Shown here in pieces: positions 7,133-12,530 of a stretch of 29,296 bases of DNA. Positions within the stretch are counted from its first letter, which is position 1, and every line of letters starts with the position of its first letter. The stretch is from the IMG/VR virus record IMGVR_UViG_3300030406_000128, positions 1 through 29,296 of that record. One strand, given 5' to 3'. The DNA comes from a virus. The notes below the pieces were generated by a model, which saw only the letters and a list, made by a program, of their open reading frames with translations, did no database searches and was not told the origin of the DNA. The position numbers and the translations under genes were made by a program.

Positions 7133-7754
7133 ACCATCTTATTATTCTATATTACCTGCTGAGGTAAGGTACGACACAAACCTTACTGCTAATGCTAAAT
7201 TATTATATAGCGAGATTACTGCATTAACAAATGCTACTGGATATTGTTATGCAACAAACGGCTACTTTGCTAGTCTATATGGCAAGTCAAAGGTTACTAT
7301 ATCTAAGTGGATTAGAGAACTTGCAGAAAACAATTATATACAAATAGAATTTACATACAGAGAGGGTACTAAAGAAATAGATAATAGGTATATAACAATT
7401 CTTAAAGGGGGTATTAAAGAAAAGTTAAATACCCTCTTAAAGAAAACTTTAAAGAATAATAATACAAGTAATAATACTACAAGTATAATAAAAGAAAAAA
7501 TATATAAAAAAGAAAAATTTATTAAGCCATCAATAGAGGAAATACAAGCATATTGTATTGAAAGAAAAAATAATATTGACGCAGAAAACTTCTTTGCATT
7601 TTACGAAGCAAGAGGTTGGATGATTGGAAAAAACAAAATGAAGAATTGGAAGATGTGTATGATTACTTGGGAGAAAAACAACAAAACAAATACAAGTATG
7701 TCAAAGATTGACATTCAACTTAATGAATATAACAAAGGCAAACAATTATTATGA
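7116..7754 (+). CDS. Replication initiator / replisome organiser (winged helix + C-terminal domain)
   Basis: A 212-aa protein with three parts. Residues about 7-92 are a winged helix-turn-helix of the phage replication-initiator type (LTANAKLLYSEITALTNATG, then GYFASLYGKSKVTISKWIREL, then the wing). Residues about 95-135 are a low-complexity Lys/Asn/Thr linker. Residues about 137-188 form the helical C-terminal domain ending in MKNWKMCMITWEK, as in DnaD-like and lambda O-like organisers. It would bind the origin and recruit helicase. The linker is encoded by an AT-rich, repeat-containing stretch that may itself be the origin (see 7401-7490). It overlaps the genes on both sides. Confidence 0.75.
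   Translation: MTFHSKPSYYSILPAEVRYDTNLTANAKLLYSEITALTNATGYCYATNGYFASLYGKSKVTISKWIRELAENNYIQIEFTYREGTKEIDNRYITILKGGIKEKLNTLLKKTLKNNNTSNNTTSIIKEKIYKKEKFIKPSIEEIQAYCIERKNNIDAENFFAFYEARGWMIGKNKMKNWKMCMITWEKNNKTNTSMSKIDIQLNEYNKGKQLL
7401..7490. repeat. Candidate replication origin inside the initiator gene
   Basis: An inverted repeat (7401-7415 with 7428-7442, 15-bp arms with one mismatch and one wobble, 12-base loop) is followed at once by very AT-rich DNA. That DNA carries two copies each of ATAATAC (7459-7465, 7471-7477) and TACAAGTA (7463-7470, 7478-7485). It lies between the two domains of the initiator, the position of the origin in lambda O and many other phage initiators. No experimental support; coding constraint on Lys/Asn codons could create part of the pattern. 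Confidence 0.4.
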
Positions 7755-8083
7755 AAGAAAAATTATATGACATCATCGCAAGAACATCAATTGAATTAGG
7801 ACATAAGACTGATGGTAAAACACTAGCAGTTTTAACAAAGACTTTTGCGTTTGATTTAGAAACTGATAAAAGATTTAGAAGATTGACAATAGAGGATGTT
7901 GACACTGCATTTAGGTTAGGTGTAAGACTAGACACAAAGGATAGTTTTCTTAATATAAGAACATTTTACAGGTGGTGTTTGGCACATAAGCAGAGGTTAC
8001 AAGACGCTTATTATGAAGTACATACATTAGGTGCAGACCCTAACAAAGTACCTTATTATAAGAAAAATTTATTAACTTTATAA
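7751..8083 (+). CDS. Small helical protein next to the replication initiator, unknown
   Basis: A 110-aa protein. The core RRLTIEDVDTAFRLGVRL followed by SFLNIRTFYRWCLAHKQ has a helix-loop-helix layout that recurs in unnamed proteins next to replication genes in Bacteroidota phages. Its ATG overlaps the initiator stop (ATGA), implying coupled translation. A helicase-loader or initiator-partner role is possible from position, but no AAA+ or other motif is present. Confidence 0.6.
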   Translation: MKEKLYDIIARTSIELGHKTDGKTLAVLTKTFAFDLETDKRFRRLTIEDVDTAFRLGVRLDTKDSFLNIRTFYRWCLAHKQRLQDAYYEVHTLGADPNKVPYYKKNLLTL

Positions 8084-8097
8084 AATTAAATTTAAGT

Positions 8098-8289
8098 ATG
8101 TTAATGATATTTTTATTACTTCTTGGTATTGGTTTTTTGACCATAGTAGGTATATGTATGGTAGAAATACTGATACAAAAAAATGAAAATGAAAAGTTAG
8201 CAGAGAATATAGATAAAATAGAACCTAAGCACAAAACAATTACAGGTGCTTTATATAGAGAAAGAAAAGATGACAAAAAAAATACCTGA
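8098..8289 (+). CDS. Small single-span membrane protein
   Basis: A 63-aa protein with one N-terminal hydrophobic helix (about residues 2-24, MLMIFLLLLGIGFLTIVGICMVEIL) and a charged, probably cytoplasmic tail rich in Lys and Glu. Its 3' end overlaps the next gene by 20 bases. It lies in a replication block where a membrane protein is unexpected; a membrane-bound exclusion or anchoring role is possible but not shown. Confidence 0.6.
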   Translation: MLMIFLLLLGIGFLTIVGICMVEILIQKNENEKLAENIDKIEPKHKTITGALYRERKDDKKNT

Positions 8290-8509
8290 TTACTATATAG
8301 GTAAATATCATAAGTATGAAGCAAGAAAAGTCATAGAAGATTTTGACTTGTCATATAATTTAGGCACAGCAACAAGTTACATACTACGTTGCTCTAGGAA
8401 GCATGATAGTCCAGTAGATTGTATTAGAAAAGCCATTGCACACTTAGAATTTGAATTAGATAAATTAGAATTTACACATGAGCAAGATTGGAAAAATAAA
8501 AACATCTGA
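8270..8509 (+). CDS. DUF3310 family protein
   Basis: A 79-aa protein with the DUF3310 signature: PDYYIGKYHKYEARKVIEDF, then LGTATSYILRCSRK, then KAIAHLEFELDKL. The family is widespread in phages, usually near nucleotide-metabolism or replication genes; its biochemical role is not settled. The ATG at 8270 was preferred over an in-frame GTG at 8246 because the family begins close to the YY motif. Confidence 0.8.
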   Translation: MTKKIPDYYIGKYHKYEARKVIEDFDLSYNLGTATSYILRCSRKHDSPVDCIRKAIAHLEFELDKLEFTHEQDWKNKNI

Positions 8510-8690
8510 GAGAAAAGACCACAGAGGTGGTGGTTACAGCAGAAGGAAGTTTTCTGACAGTGAAGCTAAACTTATAAGAAAAGAATATGAGGAGGGGGTA
8601 GGGGGGTCTGTTACACAAATGGCAAAGAAATATAAAGTTTCTCAACCACTTATGTATCAGTTACTTAATTATGTAACCTATAATGAATAA
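8478..8690 (+). CDS. Small homeodomain-like HTH protein
   Basis: A 70-aa basic protein. Residues about 25-66 (KFSDSEAKLIRKEYEEG, then SVTQMAKKYKVSQPLMYQLLN) form a resolvase/transposase-type helix-turn-helix like those in phage regulators and small terminases. The N-terminus is Lys/Arg/Gly-rich (DHRGGGYSRR). It overlaps both neighbouring genes. A regulatory or DNA-targeting role is inferred. The codons for EEGVGGS include an unusual G-run, GGAGGGGGTAGGGGGG at 8591-8606. Confidence 0.6.
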   Translation: MSKIGKIKTSERKDHRGGGYSRRKFSDSEAKLIRKEYEEGVGGSVTQMAKKYKVSQPLMYQLLNYVTYNE

Positions 8691-9030
8691 AGAAGCTAGA
8701 GTTCAGTCAGCATTTTGTGACTACTTAAAACTAGCTTATCCTAAAGTAAGATACTGTGCAAGTCTTGGTGGTATCAGAACATCAATGAAACAAGCAATAC
8801 TAGCGAAGCGTACTGGTTATGTAAAAGGTTTCCCAGATTTACAAATACTAAAAGTAAATAAAAAATATGCAGGTTGTTTTTTAGAAATTAAAGCAGATAA
8901 AAAATCTTACCCAACTAAAGAACAAAAAGAGTGGGTAGCATTTTTAAATGATGAAGGTTATTTTGCAAAAGTTGTTAAAGGATTGGATGAGTGCATTGAA
9001 ACTGCTGAATGGTATTTGAAACTGCCCTGA
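8683..9030 (+). CDS. VRR-NUC domain nuclease
   Basis: A 115-aa protein matching the stand-alone VRR-NUC fold of the PD-(D/E)XK nuclease superfamily. The early glutamate lies in NKEARVQSAFCDYLK, followed by TGYVKGFPDLQIL (the aspartate) and FLEIKADK (the ExK), then the QKEWVAFLNDEGYFAKVV helix. Members cut DNA structures such as flaps and junctions; in phages they probably resolve branched replication intermediates. Length and motif spacing are normal. The 3' end of the gene runs into the first iteron cluster (9018-9048), whose copies overlap its last codons. Confidence 0.85.
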   Translation: MNKEARVQSAFCDYLKLAYPKVRYCASLGGIRTSMKQAILAKRTGYVKGFPDLQILKVNKKYAGCFLEIKADKKSYPTKEQKEWVAFLNDEGYFAKVVKGLDECIETAEWYLKLP

Positions 9031-9048
9031 AACTGCTGTGAAACTGCT
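9018..9048 (+). repeat. Iteron cluster A: 11-bp tandem repeats of GAAACTGCT
   Basis: Copies of GAAACTGC(T/C) begin at 9018, 9029 and 9040, exactly 11 bases apart; a further GAAACTGCT sits at 8998-9006 within the nuclease gene. A related cluster lies at 11716-11770, and the DNA just after both clusters also matches (20 of 24 bases from 9039 and from 11761). Confidence 0.75.
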
Positions 9049-9059
9049 GGACATTTTCT

Positions 9060-9109
9060 AAGGGTGGAGTACGGAGCTTGATAAATTCTGTAAGTCTCCT
9101 ACCACTCTT
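9060..9109 (+). terminator. Imperfect hairpin after the nuclease gene (terminator or structured leader)
   Basis: AAGGGTGG (9060-9067) pairs with CCACTCTT (9102-9109). An inner helix GGAGCTTG (9073-9080) pairs with TAAG-T-CTCC (9091-9099), giving a long stem with one internal loop and one bulge. A short T-run follows the outer arm. It could end the replication operon. No other gene feature occurs in the 160-base gap apart from the promoter at 9147-9174. Confidence 0.5.
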
Positions 9110-9146
9110 TAAAATTGTTCATAACTTTTTTTATCATTTATATAAG

Positions 9147-9174
9147 TTTGTTTAGTATTTATTTATTATATTTG
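9147..9174 (+). promoter_or_regulatory. Promoter for the accessory early operon
   Basis: TTTG (9147-9150) and TATATTTG (9167-9174) with a 16-base spacer match the Bacteroidota promoter pattern; transcription would begin near 9181, about 16 bases before the ATG at 9197. Confidence 0.65.
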
Positions 9175-9196
9175 CATATAACCTTAAAATAAAATT

Positions 9197-9697
9197 ATGA
9201 AAACAAAAACAATTTTAGAAGTGTATAATGATTATGATTCAAATTTTGCATATGAAGATTATAAAGAAAATATAAATGGTCTTGCAAGTGAATTGGATAT
9301 AATTATATTTAACAAAAACGATGAAAAGTTCGACAATATTATTTCTGATAGGCAAAAAACAAAATATTGTACAAATCATAAAGATAGTTATAAGAATAGT
9401 ATAACTATTGATTGCGTTGGATATTCTCAAAGTGATTGGGATACATATACGATATATTATAATGACATGACAAATGACTTAAAATACCTTTGTAAAGAAT
9501 TAAAAAGGTTATTTACTCATAAAAATGATTATTTAATAAAAGAAATAGAATTGTTAGATTCCGGTCATTCAAAAGTAATTAACACTCATTCTATAATGAT
9601 TAATTATATAGAGTTTCCTACTAACAAAGATATTGCAGAAACAATAAAACATTATGGTATAGGTGATTTTGACGAAATAATATTTAATAATAACTAA
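9197..9697 (+). CDS. Unknown protein, first gene of accessory early operon
   Basis: A 166-aa acidic, Asn/Asp/Tyr-rich soluble protein (MKTKTILEVYNDYDSNF...). No family recognised, no membrane segment. It sits directly behind a promoter and the A-rich leader CTTAAAATAAAATT. Codon use is more AT-rich than in the structural genes, as in the next five genes. First-transcribed phage genes of this kind often act on the host, but nothing in the sequence proves it. Confidence 0.7.
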   Translation: MKTKTILEVYNDYDSNFAYEDYKENINGLASELDIIIFNKNDEKFDNIISDRQKTKYCTNHKDSYKNSITIDCVGYSQSDWDTYTIYYNDMTNDLKYLCKELKRLFTHKNDYLIKEIELLDSGHSKVINTHSIMINYIEFPTNKDIAETIKHYGIGDFDEIIFNNN

Positions 9698-9711
9698 AAA
9701 CAAATAAAATT

Positions 9712-9918
9712 ATGGAAATAAAAGATTATGTTTTATACGATAGAGCAAACAATAGTTTGGTAAAGTTTGATAGTGGGGATATAGTATTATATGGAAACAA
9801 AGATGAAGCAATAGAAGATTGTTATGGTAACGAAGAGGTAATACAATTTGAAAATTTACCAAACGACAAACAAAAAGAAATTATTAAACAATTAAAATTA
9901 AAACAAAATGATAAATAA
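9712..9918 (+). CDS. Small acidic protein, unknown
   Basis: A 68-aa protein (MEIKDYVLYDRANNS...) with beta-rich N-terminal half and a Lys/Gln-rich helical end. It is preceded by AAAACAAATAAAATT and overlaps the next gene by 11 bases. No family recognised. Confidence 0.6.
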   Translation: MEIKDYVLYDRANNSLVKFDSGDIVLYGNKDEAIEDCYGNEEVIQFENLPNDKQKEIIKQLKLKQNDK

Positions 9919-10153
9919 TGAACATTTAAAAAAGTGTAAACAAATAATTAATGATTCACATAAAAAAGCAAATCCTGTCTATATAGCAAATGATATAGAA
10001 ACTAAAATAAATACATATGTAGATTGGTTTTTTGATGAATGTGGAGACCCTAAAGATGAGTTAAGATATTTAATGCAATTAATATTAGATAGTGAAGGTA
10101 AAGCAAAAGAGGATTTACTAGACGTTTTATCTTATCATACAATGATTTACTAA
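9908..10153 (+). CDS. Small helical protein, unknown
   Basis: An 81-aa, mainly helical, acidic protein (MINNEHLKKCKQIIND, then WFFDECGDPKDELRYLMQLILD). The gene begins inside the end of its predecessor and is followed two bases later by the next, so the three are probably co-translated. No family recognised. Confidence 0.6.
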   Translation: MINNEHLKKCKQIINDSHKKANPVYIANDIETKINTYVDWFFDECGDPKDELRYLMQLILDSEGKAKEDLLDVLSYHTMIY

Positions 10154-10154
10154 T

Positions 10155-10382
10155 ATGGACTATGATAACTATAAACTATCTTTAGAAGATAACGAACCAT
10201 ATGTTAGTCAATGTTGTGGTTGCGAAGTGTATGAAGTGTATGATTCTAAGTATGAAGAATATAAAACAATATGTGATGAATGTAATTCATATTGCGATAT
10301 ATTATTAGAATATGAATATGAATCATTTAAGGTAGAACAAATAGCTGATGAAATGTATGAAGAAAATAAACTTAATAACTAA
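10155..10382 (+). CDS. Acidic zinc-ribbon-like small protein
   Basis: A 75-aa protein with a cysteine pattern CCGC (residues about 20-23), then CDEC and a further Cys about 18-25 residues later, typical of a small treble-clef or ribbon zinc site. It is strongly acidic (about 21 Asp/Glu against five Lys) and rich in Tyr (SKYEEYK, LLEYEYESF). The charge makes DNA mimicry or binding to a basic host protein conceivable. The family is not named here. Confidence 0.6.
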   Translation: MDYDNYKLSLEDNEPYVSQCCGCEVYEVYDSKYEEYKTICDECNSYCDILLEYEYESFKVEQIADEMYEENKLNN

Positions 10383-10394
10383 AAACAAAAACAA

Positions 10395-10589
10395 ATGAAA
10401 AAATTAAATGCACAAGAATTACTAGAATATTTAATGGATTTATCTTTAGATTTTGATTTATCAAATGTTCAAGTAAATTATAGATTTTCTGATGATTCAG
10501 ATGTTTATGAAATATCAAAGGTCGAGGATGATTTATATGATGAAATGACAAATAATAAATTACAAAGTATAATATTAAAAACTAAATAA
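10395..10589 (+). CDS. Small acidic protein, unknown
   Basis: A 64-aa protein (MKKLNAQELLEYLMDLSLD...) with a helical N-terminus and a beta-like acidic middle (VNYRFSDDSDVYEISKVEDD). It follows the leader CTAAAAACAAAAACAA, the clearest copy of the A-rich start signal in this operon. No family recognised. Confidence 0.6.
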   Translation: MKKLNAQELLEYLMDLSLDFDLSNVQVNYRFSDDSDVYEISKVEDDLYDEMTNNKLQSIILKTK

Positions 10590-10595
10590 AAACAA

Positions 10596-11192
10596 ATGGA
10601 AACAAAAACAAATAACAATTTTGATAGCAGACTTAGAGATTTAATGGGTACTGCTGACTTTGAAAAAGCAATCAAAGATACTGAGTTCGCAATAGATTTT
10701 GGTGGATTTTATGAATCTATCCATACTGAATATATTGATAGACATATTGAAGATTTACTTATATCTTGGGTAGATGTAGATTATAAAAAAACATATGAAA
10801 ATTATGCAAAGTGTTTTGTTGATTATATAAACTTTTCACTTAATCAAAAATTAAAGTATGTTGAATTAGATAGTCCAAAATATTATAATTTCAGAAACGA
10901 TAAAATTATTGTAAGTATAAATGAAATAGATAAATATAATCTAATTCAGCAATATAGAAACGATAATCAGTTTGTTAAGTGGGTCAACGAAGCTAGTGCT
11001 AGTCGAGATGGATTTACATCTTTTTGTAGTGGTATCGATAACTTAATTAATGAGCAGGAGTTATTATTAGAATATATATTTACATATATATTGTGGCATG
11101 AAGAAGAAAATGAATTTATTTTAGAGTCAGTAGGTTTACATGATTTTATGATGGATGACTTTGAAGTAGTAATGTTAGAAGGAAGGTTATGA
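10596..11192 (+). CDS. Acidic 198-aa protein, unknown (DFGGFYES motif)
   Basis: A soluble, strongly acidic protein (roughly 45 Asp/Glu to 22 Lys/Arg). The N-terminal third contains FAIDFGGFYESIHTEYIDRHIEDLL, divided as FGGFYESIH and YIDRHIED. Similar FGGFYxSxH stretches occur in unnamed phage and mobile-element proteins, but I do not know a function for them. The C-terminus (LHDFMMDDFEVVMLEG) is acidic. The composition fits DNA-mimic inhibitors but does not prove one. Its stop overlaps the ATG of a tiny downstream ORF. Confidence 0.65.
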   Translation: METKTNNNFDSRLRDLMGTADFEKAIKDTEFAIDFGGFYESIHTEYIDRHIEDLLISWVDVDYKKTYENYAKCFVDYINFSLNQKLKYVELDSPKYYNFRNDKIIVSINEIDKYNLIQQYRNDNQFVKWVNEASASRDGFTSFCSGIDNLINEQELLLEYIFTYILWHEEENEFILESVGLHDFMMDDFEVVMLEGRL

Positions 11193-11287
11193 GTAGAGGA
11201 GGTAATTTACCCATGTCTAACTTTAGTAATACTTACTTGACAATACTATTAATTATAGCTATTTGTTTTAGTGGGTGTTTACAATAA
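11189..11287 (+). CDS. Possible 32-aa lipopeptide / membrane micropeptide
   Basis: A tiny ORF starting in the stop codon of the previous gene (ATGA overlap). It reads MSRGGNLPMSNFSNTYLT then ILLIIAICFSGCLQ. The hydrophobic run ending FSGC resembles a signal peptide with a lipobox, leaving a mature peptide of only three residues (CLQ). An inner ATG at 11213 gives 24 aa. It may be a small membrane-acting or exclusion peptide, or chance. Confidence 0.35.
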   Translation: MSRGGNLPMSNFSNTYLTILLIIAICFSGCLQ

Positions 11288-11292
11288 TTACA

Positions 11293-11327
11293 GGGACATA
11301 GGGGGGTATAGGGGGGTGCTAGGGGGG
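11293..11327 (+). repeat. G-quadruplex-forming array (four G-tracts)
   Basis: Tracts GGG (11293-11295), then three GGGGGG blocks (11301-11306, 11311-11316, 11322-11327) separated by loops of 5, 4 and 5 bases. Three repeats of TAGGGGGGT are visible. The same nonamer occurs at 8599-8607. It lies in the 84-base gap between the tiny ORF and the SH3-like gene in DNA that is otherwise about 70% AT. Confidence 0.7.
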
Positions 11328-11371
11328 TAGGTATAAATAATAATTATAGTAACTTAAAACGAATAAAAACA

Positions 11372-11653
11372 ATGAAAACAATAAAGATTAGCACAGATGA
11401 GGCAAAGGAGTTAATACATGATTATAGAAATCAAATATTCACCTGTAAGTTTGTCAAAAAAGATGGTACACATCGGATAATGAATGCAAGACTAGGAGTA
11501 AAGAAAGGAGTTAAGGGAGTGGGGTTAAAATATAATCCAGATGATTATAATCATATAATTGCATATGATTTAAAAAATGATGGATTTAGGACAATAAATA
11601 TAAATACTTTGTTATATTTGCGAACTAACAGAAAGAAGTACACAATCGTGTAG
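11372..11653 (+). CDS. SH3 beta-barrel-fold phage protein
   Basis: A 93-aa protein of a widespread phage/plasmid type (MKTIKISTDEAKELI, then FTCKFVKKDGTHRIMNARLGVKKGVKGVGLKY, then FRTININTLLYLRTNRKKY). Homologues are commonly annotated as SH3 beta-barrel fold-containing proteins of unknown role. Leader AACGAATAAAAACA precedes the ATG. A strong terminator closes the unit 27 bases downstream. Confidence 0.75.
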   Translation: MKTIKISTDEAKELIHDYRNQIFTCKFVKKDGTHRIMNARLGVKKGVKGVGLKYNPDDYNHIIAYDLKNDGFRTININTLLYLRTNRKKYTIV

Positions 11654-11679
11654 TTCAATTATTTTTCATAATAGGTTTT

Positions 11680-11712
11680 AAAAAGTGTAGATTTTTTTCT
11701 ACACTTTTTTTT
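11680..11712 (+). terminator. Strong rho-independent terminator
   Basis: A perfect 12-bp stem AAAAAGTGTAGA (11680-11691) with TCTACACTTTTT (11698-11709) and a T6 loop, followed by more T. A-tract and T-tract on both sides mean it could work in both directions. Confidence 0.9.
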
Positions 11713-11715
11713 ATT

Positions 11716-11770
11716 GTAACTGCTTTACGAAACTGCTCCGAAACTGCTCCGAAACTGCTATGAAATTGCT
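11716..11770 (+). repeat. Iteron cluster B: GAAACTGCT tandem repeats
   Basis: GTAACTGCT at 11716, then GAAACTGCT at 11729, 11740 and 11751, and GAAATTGCT at 11762; the last four are exactly 11 bases apart. This is the larger partner of the cluster at 9018-9048. It lies between a terminator and three hairpins in a region without a confident gene. Confidence 0.8.
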
Positions 11771-11778
11771 GGAGATTT

Positions 11779-11852
11779 GCTTAGTGTATTTTGTACGCTT
11801 AGCTTAGTGTATTTTTTACACTAACTTTTTTCATAGTGTGGTTTATACACTT
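11779..11852. repeat. Three consecutive AGTGTA-type inverted repeats
   Basis: Hairpin 1: GCTTAGTGTA (11779-11788) with TACGCTTAGC (11794-11803), one mismatch and one wobble. Hairpin 2: TTAGTGTA (11804-11811) with TACACTAA (11817-11824), perfect, then C and six T (terminator-like). Hairpin 3: AGTGT (11835-11839) with ACACT (11847-11851). Spacing of about 25-30 bases and a shared sequence suggest operators or stacked terminators. Confidence 0.65.
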
Positions 11853-11868
11853 AGTTTAATTCAACATA

Positions 11869-11970
11869 ATGTTAAAAAAACTTATTTTAAAGCGTTTTAA
11901 GGCTTTTAGGGTGCTTTGTAAGGGTGTAGCATCTAAATTAAAAGATAGTAGAAAATACAAAAATTACTAG
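11869..11970 (+). CDS. Possible 33-aa basic peptide
   Basis: ATG at 11869, reading MLKKLILKRFKAFRVLCKG and ending KDSRKYKNY, with about 13 Lys/Arg and a hydrophobic face, so an amphipathic helix is likely. There is no clear promoter between it and the upstream terminators, and no A-rich leader. It may be chance; the DNA resembles part of the ORF at 12931. Confidence 0.25.
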   Translation: MLKKLILKRFKAFRVLCKGVASKLKDSRKYKNY

Positions 11971-12009
11971 AGTAGATATAAAAAAAACTTAAATATTTAT
12001 TAAACTTTG

Positions 12010-12040
12010 TTTGTCATATTAATTTTTTTATATATCTTTG
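12010..12040 (+). promoter_or_regulatory. Best-matching Bacteroidota promoter of the window
   Basis: TTTG at 12010-12013, a 19-base spacer, and TATCTTTG at 12033-12040 fit the -33/-7 consensus exactly. Start of transcription is expected near 12047, within the palindrome that follows. Confidence 0.75.
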
Positions 12041-12060
12041 CTTTGGCAATTGTGCCAAAG
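12041..12060. promoter_or_regulatory. Perfect palindrome just downstream of the promoter (operator or 5' hairpin)
   Basis: CTTTGGCA (12041-12048) and TGCCAAAG (12053-12060) form a perfect 8-bp inverted repeat around ATTG. It directly follows the -7 element, so a dimeric repressor bound here would block initiation. As RNA the 3' part would be a leader hairpin only if transcription starts early. Two small HTH proteins of this window are candidate ligands. Confidence 0.6.
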
Positions 12061-12077
12061 TAACAAAAACAAAATTT

Positions 12078-12287
12078 ATGAAAAACACAGAATTAAAAAA
12101 CCCTTTATCAAATGTTCAAAAAATAGCTAACACACTCCCCCTTCAATATGTCCTCTCTTTTTTTGAAGCGTGTGCAATGGATGAAGAATGGGCTAATAGG
12201 CTAACAATGGATGATAGATTGTTCGACATCTTGCACGATGTCAAGGGCATATTGTCAAAAGATAAACATTTTTTGCCAAGACTATAA
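12078..12287 (+). CDS. Small acidic helical protein, unknown
   Basis: A 69-aa protein (MKNTELKNPLSNVQKIANTL...) predicted helical, with FFEACAMDEEWANRL and LFDILHDVKGIL. First gene after the promoter/palindrome and behind leader TAACAAAAACAAAATTT. No family recognised. As the gene nearest a regulated promoter it may be an early regulator or host-directed factor, which is inference. Confidence 0.65.
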   Translation: MKNTELKNPLSNVQKIANTLPLQYVLSFFEACAMDEEWANRLTMDDRLFDILHDVKGILSKDKHFLPRL

Positions 12288-12317
12288 AAAGAATATTAAC
12301 TAAAAAAAAACAAAATT

Positions 12318-12524
12318 ATGAGTAACATGAGCTATTGCAGGTTTGAAAATACTGCAAATGATTTGGAAGATTGTATAGAAGCAATTGAAAACGAAGAGAT
12401 AAATGACTTAGGAGTTTTTGAGGTACAGGGACTTCAACGCTTACTAGAACAAGCAAAAATTATCTTACGTTATAGAAACGAAATAGAAGAAGGAATAGAA
12501 CAAAGTAAAAACAAATTAAATTAA
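12318..12524 (+). CDS. Small conserved phage protein (MSYCRFENT family)
   Basis: A 68-aa acidic helical protein beginning MSNMSYCRFENTANDLEDCIEAI. The MSYCRFENT-DL-DC opening recurs in many unnamed small phage proteins from different hosts. Function unknown. An inner ATG four codons in is the more usual family start. Leader AAAAAAAAACAAAATT. Confidence 0.7.
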   Translation: MSNMSYCRFENTANDLEDCIEAIENEEINDLGVFEVQGLQRLLEQAKIILRYRNEIEEGIEQSKNKLN

Positions 12525-12530
12525 ATTATT

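Noticed and set aside
11716-11770. CRISPR array
   Set aside because: Unit and period (9-base motif every 11 bases) are far too short and no spacers or cas genes are present.
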